The position numbers were made by a program, and so were the translations under genes. This document shows positions 34,400 through 45,292 of a stretch of DNA of 64,000 nt, one piece after another. This DNA is from Dipteris shenzhenensis. Lineage: Eukaryota > Polypodiophyta > Polypodiopsida > Gleicheniales. How positions within the stretch are numbered: position 1 is the stretch's first letter; each line of letters starts with the position of its first letter. The notes under the pieces are model-generated. The model did no database searches. It saw only the letters and a program-made list of their open reading frames with translations, and was not told where the DNA came from. The stretch is from assembly GCA_047967505.1 (NCBI GenBank), contig CM106538.1. One strand, 5' to 3'.

Positions 34400-35596
34400 A
34401 CACTAGTTGAGATTACCACAGTGGAGTCGAGATAGCCCAGTCGGCTACAGAGCCGAGCCCCTTCTCCCCCCTGCAGTCAGGAGTGCCTCGCAGAGCCACC
34501 GACATACTCTCGTGCAGTCGAGAGTCGCTTCTTCAGCTACGAATGGCCAGCATACTCTTATGCAGTCGAGAGTCGCTTCTCTAGCTATGAGTGGCCAGTG
34601 TACTAGCTCGACACGATAGGGTAGCAGGCGTAGTAGTAGGGAGAGCGGTGGGGGATGCATGGCACAGTGGGTAATGGTCGGGGCGAGGATGATTTAGATG
34701 ATGCAAATGTGCTAGAAGGTGATGGTACGATCTTCTATGACATCACTCAGACATGAGGCATCTTGATGGATGCACGGCGGAAGGACATCATGGCCTTCAT
34801 GTGCTTTGTAATTGCTAACAACTACAGAGATTGCTTTATTGACCATCTAAAAAAGTTGGCTAATGAGACCCTCGCTGCTGTTCACTCTAGGTATCCCAAT
34901 CCCCCCAATGTTCAGTTCATAGATAAATGGGCCAAGTCAAAGATTGTTAGGATACTTGGCAATAAAAGATCTTTGCTTAAGAGGTAGGCACTAGTCGAGA
35001 TTGCTAAGAGAGAGGGAGGTCAACCACCAAGGGGTCAGTCCCACACCACTCACAAGCGTGAGTGGAAGAAAGCAATGAAGGCAGCAAAGGTGGACCCCAG
35101 TTTGCAGCACGTGGAGGCACGAAGGATCCAAATGGAGCAATATGGAAACGTGTATTTTGGAGCATGGGGTGTTGAATCATGGGAGGCCCAATTTATAAGT
35201 ATGGATCTCAAATTATATTATTTATGTGATTTATTAGGAGGTTTTTCTTTGTACTAACCCCTTCGCAAATTGTGTCATCTTGCAGCTTGATATCGTGGGC
35301 AGGTACCCTACTCTTGTCGAGATAGCCTACCACCGCCACCATCGCAGAAGAGATACATGAAGGCACTTCTATGATGATGAGTTGATTACTGAGGAGCAGT
35401 ATATTCGAGCTACTGGAGCGCCCCTCCAGGTATTTAAAAGTAGTTAAATAATGTCAATATTATAAATAAAGATTTAATTTTTCATACATTGATACATGTT
35501 GTCCCTCATTTACAGGGCCCTACAGTTGATCAGGAGGAAGAAGATGAGGAAGAAGGGAGTGAAGAAGGGAGCAAGGATGCAGAGAACTTAGATTAG
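34400..35596 (+). pseudogene. Second CACTA gene (tnpA-like position), acidic C-terminus
   Basis: The plus strand carries coding-like exons: a repeat-bearing Ser-rich start (34400-34620, with HTLVQSRVAS and HTLMQSRVAS in tandem), 34763-34987, then TTHKREWKKAMKAAKVD and EQYGNVYFGAWG (35040-35200). Likely introns are 35200-35285 (weak donor; acceptor CATCTTGCAG) and 35429-35515 (CCAG|GTATTT and TTTACAG|GG). The last exon is acidic (Asp/Glu-rich) and ends at TAG 35594-35596. In-frame stops at 34985 and in the exon after 35286 show decay. Position opposite tnp2 suggests the DNA-binding partner, which in En/Spm binds subterminal repeats, but I do not recognise a family from the residues. Confidence 0.55.
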
Positions 35597-36039
35597 TCAT
35601 AGTAGTGCTAGCTACTCTTTTATGTACGTGAAGCCATTGGCTTGGCTTCGTGCCTCTCTTGTATATACACTCCTCCTATTTTTTATACTTAAAGCCACAG
35701 GAGTGGCTTGGCTTCGTGCTATATGTACATACAAGCAGTTTTTGAGCTATGAATTAATATACACTCCTTTTATTAATTGGCTTTCAATTTCCTTGTGCAA
35801 TGTTCTATCAATGAATGCCTTGTGAACTAAACGTTTTGGAGTTGTAATGTTTTATTCGGAATTGTAATCGTTGACTATAGACGTGCTTGTAATCATGCTA
35901 ACTAAAATGCGGTTAGCTGTAAGAATTGAATTGCAGAATGTGGAAATGGGATTCTTGTAACTACATAGCATACACAACATACACAACATTCTGTTCAACC
36001 ACACAAAATTCTGCTTTTATTTTACAAAAAATTATGTAG

Positions 36040-36155
36040 AGCATCTATAAGCATGTCTATGTACACGTCTTTTTGTTTTTTTTTTTAAATTTCTATAGAG
36101 CGTCTAAAAGCGTGTCTATCTATTATATAGATGCACCTATAGATGCGGGTCTGTA
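36040..36155. repeat. CACTA subterminal-type repeats, right cluster
   Basis: Copies of GAGCATCTATAAG, GCGTCTAAAAGCGTGTCTA and TAGATGCACCTATAGATGC. It marks the right part of the element, downstream of the plus-strand gene. Confidence 0.8.
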
Positions 36156-36159
36156 AACG

Positions 36160-36620
36160 CATAACCGTAAGTTTTTTTTTTAAGTCAAGGAAATGCATCT
36201 GTGTGCATGTTTGTGGGTGCTTTGTCTTGTTATGCATGCACAACTTACCAAGTCATATGCACAAGTAGGTTGCATTATAAGCTACCATATCCATCTATTG
36301 CCTAGCAATCCCATAATTATTGAGATTCATTTCATTGATCCACACTGGTGTTACCATGTCACAACACGTAGTTTTATGCTCTACTTTGATAAAGCATTGC
36401 TTAGGGATGATGGTCTTTTTTTAAATTTTGTCAATGTTTAATTGGTGCTCACAAAAACATGATTACATTTGTTGTCATATGAACAATGCTAAGCTACATA
36501 GGAAAGTGTTTAGTGATGTACATCCAAAACTTTGTAGATTGATTGCCACTATGATGGCATATAAATTTTGCATCCCTTATATTAGTGATGTTATTGGCAT
36601 ATCAGACCATCTCAAGGACT
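36160..36620. other. Unassigned, right flank of CACTA element
   Basis: No coding signal of note; the right terminus of the element is probably inside this stretch but could not be pinned down. Confidence 0.4.
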
Positions 36621-36736
36621 AGATTGCTCTATGGCTAGATTGCTTAAGTATGATTCAAAGGCATGACTTGGTTTTCATGAGCATTCTGCTAGGGGAATTG
36701 CAGACCATGTCATATGATTGGAGTACTCTTAAGGTT
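36621..36736. repeat. Dispersed repeat, also found as tandem array at 52.6-52.99 kb
   Basis: Contains the series GGCTAGATTGCTTAA, GACTTG, TCATGAGCATTCTGC, GAATTGCAGACCATGTCA, GGTTGGAGT-like blocks that recur in the same order at 52610-52990. It ends directly at a poly(T) run. Confidence 0.75.
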
Positions 36737-36737
36737 G

Positions 36738-37025
36738 TTTTTTTTTTTTTTTTGGGTGATAAAAACTTCAAAATTATATTACGCAAAAGTATAGACAAAG
36801 AACACATAAAACCCGACTACCTTTAAATAAAAGGCAAAGACATTTAGACCCAGATAAGGATTACAGCTCTGAAATACTCATTCCTACGACCAAAAAATTG
36901 TAGTGTACTTTTAATCTCCTAAATGATAATAGGAGCGAGCATCCTCTCATTCTGAGATCTTTTGAAGATCACATCATTTTAGTGTTTCCATACTGCATTA
37001 TCACTGGTGGGTCAACATTTGCTTG
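36738..37025 (-). mobile_element. LINE 3' end with poly(A) tail, minus strand
   Basis: A T16 run (36738-36753) is the complement of a poly(A) tail. Minus-strand reading upstream of it gives AVWKHNDVIFKRSQNERM and IILIWV-like text, which fits the C-terminal end of plant LINE ORF2. The piece is severely 5' truncated, about 290 bp. It is inserted right beside the dispersed repeat at 36621-36736. Confidence 0.55.
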
Positions 37026-37259
37026 GACATAGCCAATTGCGGAACTATTTTTTAGGCCATTTTAGGGCTGCGAAACGACGTGCTCCTGGGTGAGATTTTG
37101 AATTTTGCATGGACATGCGCTCTCATTGGAAATTTTCTCAACGTCATGATGCTGCATTGGTGTAATAATGATACGCAATCTATTTGTTCTGAATACTGTA
37201 GAGCTCGACACAAGGTAGCTCTGCACTACATCGTGCATCTCTGCACTGCTTCATGCATT

Positions 37260-37770
37260 GTAGTCTCTGGCTTTGACCACCTATCATTACGCAACCTTTT
37301 GCTACACCTTTGCCACTTGTCACTGTGCAGTGTGCCCATGCAGATCATTAAAATTCAGGTTGGCTTGGAGAGTGCTAGTTCTTGGCATAATAATGAGACA
37401 TAATCTATCATTTTGGACACCACCGCAGTGTAGTCTCTAGCTTGACCACTTGTCATCGCATAGCCTTTTGTCGTAGCTTTGCCACCTGCCACTGGGCAAT
37501 GTGCCCATGAAGATCATAGTAGGTTGGCTTGGAGAGACCATCGCATTGGTTTTTGGCATAATAATGAGACGTAATCTATCATTTTGAACATCACCTCAGT
37601 GCAGTCTTTGGATTGACGACCCGTCATGTTGCCCAAAATTCAAGGTTGTCTTGGAGCGACGATTGTGCTGGTTCTTGGAGTTATAGCTCCGTTACCTATT
37701 TTTAAGTATTACAAGAGGAGGTTTATGATGACCACCGTGTTGGCAAACAAAAGGAGATCCATGATAGCCA
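37260..37770. repeat. Tandem array, about 171-bp period, 3 copies
   Basis: The block TAGTCTCTGGCTTTGACCAC and its variants start at 37260, 37430 and 37602. Each copy also carries CTTTGCCAC, GTGCCCATG, GGTTGGCTTGGAGAG and GGCATAATAATGAGAC in the same order. Copies are diverged and the last is partial. Confidence 0.9.
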
Positions 37771-37959
37771 TTGTGCTAGTTCTTGGAGTTATATGTTTGT
37801 GAACCAAGAAAAATGTATTACCTTGTGCAACCAAACAAAATGCAATCACAATGGTGGGTCGTTGGAGATATTTTAGCGCTATTTTGGTCCTAAACCAAGG
37901 AAATAATAGTCTTATTTTACTGATATTTTAGTCCTTGTTGCAGTAAATATAAATGAGGG

Positions 37960-38957
37960 CAAAAATATTTCGAGCCACCGCAATGGTTGAAGGCCCGGTG
38001 GTGCCATCCAGATAATCAACTACAATTCATCAGGTGAAAATTAAGCAAAAGAGATTGCAATTATTGAGAGCCTTAAAGACTAAAACATTACATCTAGCGA
38101 GCCAAAAGATCGCTGAGAGCCTTAGAAGCCAAAATATTACATCCAACCATTGTTGAGTGGTTATGAGCCTCATTGAGCAAAAGGAAAGTTGTACAACTCA
38201 GTATTGCTGCCAGCCCATCTTATCGCATTAAAATTTTTTAGGGAGCCAATAGAGGAGACGATGGAGAGGCCGAAGACCATGCACATTGCTAGAATCAGAT
38301 TATGGCCCCCCCAACAAGTTGAGAGTACTCTGCTATGAAAATCATGAGGCCTTCGTTGACATCTAAGGGAAACTCATACAGCATAGCCATAAAGAGGCCA
38401 AAGGTGAGCATATCATCTAAGATGGTGACATGCAGATATGGGGGGAATCAATCGTGGAAATGAAGGGTATCCACTAGTGCCAGTATTTTTACTCCAGGTG
38501 AGTGCAATGCAATCAACTTAGATGAGAAGTTAGATAACATTGGGATCATAATACATCGAGGAGGGGTGGTAGTAGCCTACATGGTGAAGATGATTGGGTG
38601 AGCAATAGATGAGCCAGGGAGCAGATGAGTGACGAGAGTTGGAGGAGCGAGCATGGAGCAAAGTAGAGCAGGGGCAAAAAAGAGCTAGAGGAGGCTGTGT
38701 GGAGCAAAGTAGCAAAGCATGTGGAACAAAGTAATAGAGTAGCTACGGATGAGAGCAACGTAGTAAAATGCCAAATCCATGGATCTTATATATTATAAAG
38801 TTCAAGCCATCGTGGTGGATGGAGCCCGGGGTTCCATTCATATTAATTGCAGGCCATCGTGGTGCGATGGCTAGTAATTAAATTCTAGTGGTGTAATCTT
38901 AACCACAATAGACGTGGTTAATGAGAGACACTACCACCAGGTAGTAATTATTACAAA
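37960..38957. other. Noncoding stretch with GTGG-centred palindromes
   Basis: No convincing gene. It contains short imperfect palindromes such as GCCATCGTGGTGCGATGGC (38853-38871) and AACCACAATAGACGTGGTT (38901-38919). Confidence 0.5.
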
Positions 38958-39057
38958 AGTAAATCATGAAGCCTAATCACCTCTAATCACTCATTACCAT
39001 GCACTCTAGTAAATCATGAAGCCTAATCACCTCTAATCACTCATTACCATGCACTCT
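38958..39057. repeat. Perfect 50-bp tandem duplication
   Basis: The 50 bases from AGTAAATCATGAAGCC to ATGCACTCT occur twice back to back without difference, so the duplication is recent. Confidence 0.97.
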
Positions 39058-39704
39058 AGTACTCTACTGAGCATGCAAGCTTGGTGACTGGTAATTTACT
39101 GCACTCGTAGTAATCATGCATGCAAGCCTAGTGGTGGTAACTGAAAGGTGAGTAATTGCGGGCCACTGTGGCTGATAATTAATAGTTGGCCTGATGGAAT
39201 CTTAGCCGCCACCACAGACATGGCAGGTAATCCTAGATGCCACCATCTCTAATCACTCATTACCATGCAAGGCAGTACTTCCACCTTGAATTAATCAAAA
39301 TTCGAGCCAACCACTGCACGGTGGCTCTCACCTTGACAGTGTAGTTGGGCTACAAACCTAAGCCTCCACTATTCCATTTCCTTAATTGTTTCATCTTCTA
39401 TCCCTCTCAACCGTTTCTTTCTCCCTTGCACTCAAACTGCAAACTCAACCCTCCACTATTACATTTCCTTCATTGCTTCATCTTCTATGCCTCTCGACCA
39501 TCCCTTGCATTCTTCTTGCAACTTCTATTCCCTCTTGTAATGGACTCTACACAGTCCTGGAGCTCCTCACACAATCTTTCCTCCCCCTTTGCATCACAAT
39601 GCGAGAGCCTCTCCTCCCCTGATCTTGAAATCATGACATCTGGGAGCTCGTCACTCGCTCTTCAAAAACCCAATTTGGATGCTCTCAGCAACTTGACCAG
39701 GTTG

Positions 39705-41505
39705 GTATAAAAGGTGAACGTGAAGGAGGGACAAATAGTTTGTCAAGATCAGAAGATTACCATCATTGAAAGCGTGATTGAAAATGCCCTAGGCATGAAG
39801 GAGGGACAAATAGTTTGTCAAGGTCAGAAGATTACCATCACTAAAAATGCACTAGGCATTCCTAGAGGCAATTCGCAAGCACACTTCTTCGAGAAGCATT
39901 AGAAGAGACAAGATATTCTAGATGTATACCCCAACACTCAGATTAGGAAAGATGGTGGAGTCAAGCTTTCTAGCTTGCTAACAGACCTCCATGAAGAAAA
40001 CAATGCACTTCTTTCCTGATACAAGAGGAACCGTGACGTTTTGGTAGGTTCAAGTAGCAGTAGAGCAACTGAAAGGACATGATGTATCTTTCTCAAGGAA
40101 GATCTCCAAGAGCATGATAACCAACCTAAAGAATTGTGTGGATGGAAAATCCCCATTATCATCTCAGTCCACTGGAGTTGCAAAATGCACCTGATGACAT
40201 CTACCCTCAAAGGGATTTTTGAGCAATACAATAAGAAGACATGTCTCAGAAGGTGACTTTTCTACAAGAGAAAGCCACCAATGTAGTAAAGGTAGTGCAA
40301 CTTCAAAAAATTCTTAGGGAGGATGCAAAAGCCAAGGTAGAGGAGACACAAGCGAGGGCCTTGCAGGCGTAAGAGAAAGCTAAGGTTGTTGCAAAAATGG
40401 TCAACATGAAAAGGCATAGAAGAGAAGAAGCGGAGAAGCGCATCAAGGAGCTTCGAGATAGGCTTGAAGAAGTTAGAAGTGATGGGGCATCACACGCAAG
40501 GAGCTAGCAATGATGCAAAAGGAGCTTGAAGATCAGAGAGCCGAAAAGCAGGGTCTTTACGAACAGCTCTGCAACATGCAGAACACATTGAACATTGAAA
40601 AAGACGAGATGATGGAAAAGCTAAAAAGAGAGAATGTAGAAACTAGAGCGATGATGCAGGAACTGCGAGAGAGCTTCAAGGCCAGGAAGGATGGGGCAAA
40701 GAGCAGCCACCAGGGTAGAGAAGACAACGAGGCAGCTCTCCAGGCCAAGAAGGATGCAGAGAGTAGCCATGGTGGAGCAAGTTGCAGCAGCCATGGTGGG
40801 GTTTTTTTTTTGAAAGACTGTTGGAAGTTCAAAGAGTAAGCTACAAGACCCTGCAACAAGATTACGATAGGGTTGTGCACGAGCTTACCATGGCTTTTGA
40901 CAGTTTGGAAAAGCAGCCCGCCATGGTGAGAGATTTACAAACTAGAGTGGAAGTCTTGAAAACGGCCCATGTTGATGTTTTTTAGCAATTTAAGCAGGTT
41001 TGACAGATGCTGAGGGATACAAATGAAATTGTTGCACAGAGTGAGCAAAGAGTGGAGGAGAACATCCACAGCATTAGGATGAGGGAGGAAGGAATCAAGA
41101 AGCAACTTCATCATGTATAGAGCAAGACTGTGGTCTTGATGGCGACAATAGTTATATCATATGCGTATCCTTCTATGCAGTAGGGTCCAAAATGCATGGT
41201 TTGCCATACCCCCATCATAGATGACTTCATGATCTGATGGCCTGCGTGCTACCACCCTGTTCACATTTTTTGCTTTGGAGTGTTTGTGCATGCAAGATCG
41301 CTATGTAGAGAATGCCATTTGCCATTGCCCAGGACATGGATAGATCAAATGTGCTTGCCCACTATAGCTATCTACAATGAGAAAGTAGATGCTATAGCTC
41401 AATTTGCCATTTGGGCAAAAAATGCAAAAGACAAGGAGCTCAAATTAAAGAAGGCCAAGCCCGAGCATGACTGCAAGGAAAAGGATCCTGAAGAGAGGAA
41501 CTAGC
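39705..41505 (+). pseudogene. Long coiled-coil protein gene of unknown family, broken
   Basis: Plus-strand frames run together as one decayed coding region. It opens with two in-frame copies of KEGQIVCQDQKITI (75-bp repeat, 39722 and 39797), then reads RKDGGVKLSSLLTDLHEENN, and from about 40300 to 41130 is rich in Glu, Lys, Arg and Leu in heptad-like order (for example RAEKQGLYEQLCNMQ, EKDEMMEKLKREN, ELRESFKARKD), typical of a coiled coil. The last frame (41280-41504) ends in a Lys/Glu-rich tail. Frameshifts occur near 40385, 40500 and 40840. I do not recognise the family; position inside a repeat island suggests a transposon-encoded structural or DNA-binding protein. Confidence 0.5.
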
Positions 41506-41740
41506 CTCCTTCAGGAAAGGAGCAAGAAGGTTCAAGCCTATAATTAGGAAGCCCAAATTAATGAGAGAGGAAGTGACATGAAGGGAGGGGCCGAGCCTCT
41601 GAAGGAAGGAACCAGCCCCCTTCGGGAAAGAAGCAAGGAGGGTTGAGTTTGCAATCAGGGAGCTCAAAAAGGCGACCTGCTCAAAGCAATGTGGACCCAG
41701 TCCCCTGAAGGAAAGGAGTCCTTGAGATGTAATCTGAAGG
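41497..41740. repeat. Imperfect tandem duplication, about 109 bp, and GAAGGAAAGGAGTC repeats
   Basis: AGGAACTAGCCTCCTTC-type and AGGAACCAGCCCCCTTC-type copies start near 41497 and 41606; a shorter GAAGGAAAGGAGTC unit is repeated twice after them. Confidence 0.75.
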
Positions 41741-42102
41741 AAAGGAGTCTTTGTCAAGATGTAACCTATGTAATCTGTGTGTAATCTATTGAATTATTAA
41801 TCTTCTCCAGAGTTTACTTGGGCAATGTATCTATTTTAGGATAACAGCAATGGTGGCTTGCTTCTATTATTACGAGGATAATAACTTAACTGCCATTAGT
41901 GTGATGGTTGGTCGCTAGCACAGTGGTTGGTTGCATACTAGGAATACAACTGCCACTAGCGCGGTGGTTTGCTTCTATTATCATTATTACAAGCTAAGAT
42001 GAATGGCATACAATTCATTCGTTTCGAAATAGTGGATTAGTTATGGGATTTCATATTTCTCAATGTAGGTGTAGTTGTTAAGATATATATATATATATAT
42101 AT

Positions 42103-42194
42103 CATTATGGTCCTTGGCCTGTCAAAGGACATTATTATATATATATATATATATATATAAAATAATGTCCTTTGACACGCCAAGGACCATAATG
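42103..42194. repeat. Foldback element: 34-bp arms around an (AT)n loop
   Basis: Arm 42103-42136 and arm 42161-42194 are reverse complements with one mismatch (key part GTCCTTGG...CAAAGGAC). The loop is TATATA and a further TA run lies just outside on the left. Confidence 0.95.
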
Positions 42195-42384
42195 TGAGAC
42201 ACAAGATTTTGATTAGACAACTAATGTGAGACTGAAAGATTTCGATTACTTGGTTATATGAAAAGAATGACAAGGTCGAGCTCAATGAACTCTCTCCCTA
42301 TTTAAGTGCAGTGCAAACACAACTAAGAGCCCATTATGAAATCTAGCCCAAAACTCTGTACACCGATCTACCTACTGCAAATCT

Positions 42385-42570
42385 ATGGCATACCCAAAAG
42401 ACTTTGGAATATATATGTTCTATTTGAGAACAATGTTGGATGACCTCCTCGTAGAAACAGACCCGGAGAAGAGGGAGGAAAATAGCTACAAGGAGGACAT
42501 GCTTCGCGATTGGGTGTATGACCTGGAGTCGGCAAAGATAGTGAGGCTATCATTTTTCATGCTCTTTTAA
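42385..42570 (+). CDS. Short hypothetical frame, possible exon of the island gene
   Basis: A 61-codon frame (MAYPKDFGIYMFYL then an acidic, charged stretch ETDPEKREE and DMLRDWVYDLESAK) looks coding-like in composition. It continues past its stop in other frames with EHKYQDEENPE and LLWVYKLAEASKQL. No family is recognised. It could be the distal part of the coiled-coil gene upstream or a separate gene of the same element. Confidence 0.3.
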   Translation: MAYPKDFGIYMFYLRTMLDDLLVETDPEKREENSYKEDMLRDWVYDLESAKIVRLSFFMLF

Positions 42571-43143
42571 GGTACTTGTCAAGCTCATGATGTAGATTTC
42601 TTTTGGTAAGACATGATGGAGACCCGAAGTTGTATAGAGCACAAATACCAAGATGAAGAGAATCCTGAGTGAAAGGAGGAGTTACTATGGGTGTACAAGT
42701 TGGCAGAGGCAAGCAAGCAGTTGGTGGTTTGAGTGTGTAATGAGGTTTGTGATAGTTCATCAGGCTAGCCTAAAGAGCTGGGAGATGCTTGCTATAGAGA
42801 GATTGATAAGATAGTTGGGAGTTTGGAATTTCCTTGAGCCACAAAATGTCATCATATTTTTCAAAAAGTAAAAAACTTGCAGGCATTTCTTGGACTTGTG
42901 GACTTTCTCAGACTGCCATCATCCATGATCTATGGTGCTCGTAATATCTGATTTTGTGTTGACCTACTTTCATGTTAGTACTTAAATATTTTAAGTAGCC
43001 CGGTGGTTGAAATCTAACAGTTAAAGATAACTAATCTAAAGGGGACTATTAGGATTTTAACAGCCACCAACGCAGTGGTTTGCTTCTATTATTACAAGAT
43101 GAATGGATTTATGGATGTGTGGATTCGTTATAGGATTTAAGAA

Positions 43144-43460
43144 AACCAACGCGGTGGTCATATGGGATATGCTAAAAGCAAGCATGGGATTTATCGTTTG
43201 GGATTTACAAAAACAATATAATAAAACCAACATGCTGATTGTTTGAGATATACTATAAATAAGTTATGGAATTTAATAAAACCAACGCGGTGGTTGTTTG
43301 GGATATACTAAAAACAAGCATGGGATTTATCGTTTGAGATTTACAAAAATAATTCAATAAAACTAGCACGGTGGTTGTTTGGGATATACTAAAAACAAGC
43401 ATAGGATTTATCGTTTGGGATTTACAAAAACAAGTGCGGTGGTTAGTTTGGGATTTACTG
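43144..43460. repeat. Tandem array, about 136-bp higher-order period
   Basis: The 16-bp palindrome-like motif (AACCAACGCGGTGGTT and variants) occurs at 43144, 43225, 43280, 43361 and 43430. Spacings alternate (81, 55, 81, 69), giving a 136-bp unit. Between motifs lies GGGATATACTAAAAACAAGC and ATTTATCGTTTGGG-type text. Confidence 0.9.
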
Positions 43461-43559
43461 AAAGAAGCATAGTCTCAAATACATTTTTCAATTTTCAAGA
43501 TAAGTCAAATATTGTTTCCTTGCAATGAGACTACATTTTCTTAGTCCTATCTTAGTTGT

Positions 43560-45240
43560 CCTCGTCCACCGCTCCTAGATACCCCAAGATATGCTCATGC
43601 GTTAAATCCAATTTGAAGACACTCTTGCCCTTCTTTTGTTGTGGCATAGGTTGCATCTAAAACTTAATAGCTCTTACTAGATGAGAGTACACAAATGTTT
43701 CGGGACTCTTATGTAGTAGTTCATAATTGCGACCTCTCTTAGATGTTTTTTAGTACCAAAAAGATCCGACTACTACATCCCACTTCTCATAGGTTGTTCC
43801 CCAATTATCCTTAAATGCTAGCTCAACCTTGTGCTTAGGTTTTGTGCACTACAACAAAAATTATGGGTCATCTTCCTCATTCTCCCCAGAGGCAACAACA
43901 ACTACAAAGTTATCCTTCTCTTCTAGACAGTCAGTGAGGTCATCGAAACTCTCTCCAAACTATGGTGAGTCGTTGTTTGTCTCTCCACTGTTTGTTACTC
44001 TATCTGAACATAGACAAAAAACTTGTACAATGTTCTCACAATCGTCATGATCCCTTATGATGCACGCACTGCAAAAACAAGAAAGTTTTCTTGTTTTAAT
44101 CAGTTGGTTGTTTGAAAATCTCCATATGCTGTGAAAATCATGAACTCCTTTAATTTTCTCACAATCATGCTGGCTTTAGGTTTTGCACTTCATCCATTTT
44201 CACTTTATGGAAAACTCTGTGTACTACACTATTCTTAAGGCTTTGTTTACTGCATGTTGAATGCACACATGTGGAGAGGTTGGCTATAAGCCATGTTATA
44301 GCATCATGGGCATCGTTGAGTTTTTCTTGAGGGCATGTTAATTGGTGTTTAAATAGAGCTTGCTTAATAACAACACCTCATCCATCATGTTCACCCTTGC
44401 TATGGTTAAACCCAAAGAAATTCCACATCATGTCTAGACCGGGGACTTGAACCTTGAGACAAAGTAGAATCCACGGGCTGATTTAAATTGAGAGGCAACA
44501 TAATCAGACCACACCCAATGTTGTTTTATATTTTCTGCATGGAGATTTTCCTTTTTCAACTATTCCCAATGCAGTAGAAAAGCATGTTGCACAAATAAGA
44601 TGTCATGTTCCCTATCATCTGAAATGTAGAAATGGTATGTGCATTGCACAGACCTGGACTCCTATGAGTCAGCAAGCATATTGGCATTGGTCATAGAAGA
44701 GTCAAGCAAATGATTGTACGTGATATGCACAAGAATTATTATTTGCTTATCATACACTTGTTGACCTGCTCTTCCTTGCAACACATGATGGGGATCCAAG
44801 TGGCCTACAAATTGTGCATTCATAAAAAAGACATGGGCATCGATCCCCATGGAGCAATGCTCCAACACGACCAGATCTCAAGTTATTCATAGCTTGCCAA
44901 ACCTACTGTCCCTTTGGCTACCAAACCTGCTCTCCCTTGCAATACATGATGAGCATCCAAGTGGCCTACAAATTGTGCATTCATCGAGGAGACATGGGCA
45001 TTGATCCCCATGGAGCAATGCTCCAACACGACCAAATATCAAGTCATTCATAGCTTGCCAGGCCAGGTCAAAGCTATATGTGTTTTGCAACAACAAATAA
45101 TTCTTGTCTTTGAGTTTCTTGACGTGCTAGGGCTTACAATGCTCAAAGCTCCTCTGCCCAATCAAAATGTCTGGATTCTAATCCATAAACTTGACATACA
45201 ACTCCATCTCCTGACCCAACATGCGGGAACAACAGAATAG
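43560..45240 (-). pseudogene. Decayed transposase-like gene (VWSD..SQFK / HSKGEHDG type)
   Basis: Minus-strand frames read DILFVQHAFLLHWE, then VWSDYVASQFKSARGFYF and, in a shifted frame, DMMWNFFGFNHSKGEHDG followed by GVVIKQALFKHQL and ending near KWDVVVGSFWY. I recall the pattern WSDG-x-QFK ... W-FF-GHGKG-HDG-G-K from a broad set of uncharacterised, transposon-associated proteins with an RNase H-like fold, and treat this as a member; I cannot give a family name. Asp of WSD and Asp of HDG would be catalytic candidates. Stops (for example within HWE-stop and after HDG) and a frameshift make it inactive. The upstream part (44760-45090) is internally duplicated. Confidence 0.5.
44765..45087. 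repeat. Tandem duplication, 161-bp period, 2 copies
   Basis: Copies begin CCTGCTCTTCCTTGC (44765) and CCTGCTCTCCCTTGC (44926) and share CATGGAGCAATGCTCCAACA and surrounding text. It lies inside the transposase-like pseudogene. Confidence 0.9.
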
Positions 45241-45292
45241 TGAGTCCTCTTACACTACTAAAACAAGACAAAACACAGTCTAATTAAAGTAT

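Larger units (their letters stand above)
28316..36160. mobile_element. CACTA (En/Spm-type) DNA transposon, divergent two-gene layout, ends not resolved
   Basis: The block carries a tnp2-like transposase gene on the minus strand (about 32.7 to 28.5 kb) and a second gene on the plus strand (about 34.4 to 35.6 kb). Short repeats of the type TAGATGYR and TAGACACGC cluster near both outer ends (28316-28420, 36040-36155) and twice in the middle (32755-32890, 33280-33370). Such subterminal repeats bind the transposon's own protein in En/Spm. Terminal inverted repeats starting CACTA and a 3-bp target duplication were not found, so the outer limits are minimum values. Two elements side by side, sharing a border at 32.8-33.4 kb, is the alternative. 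Confidence 0.75.
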
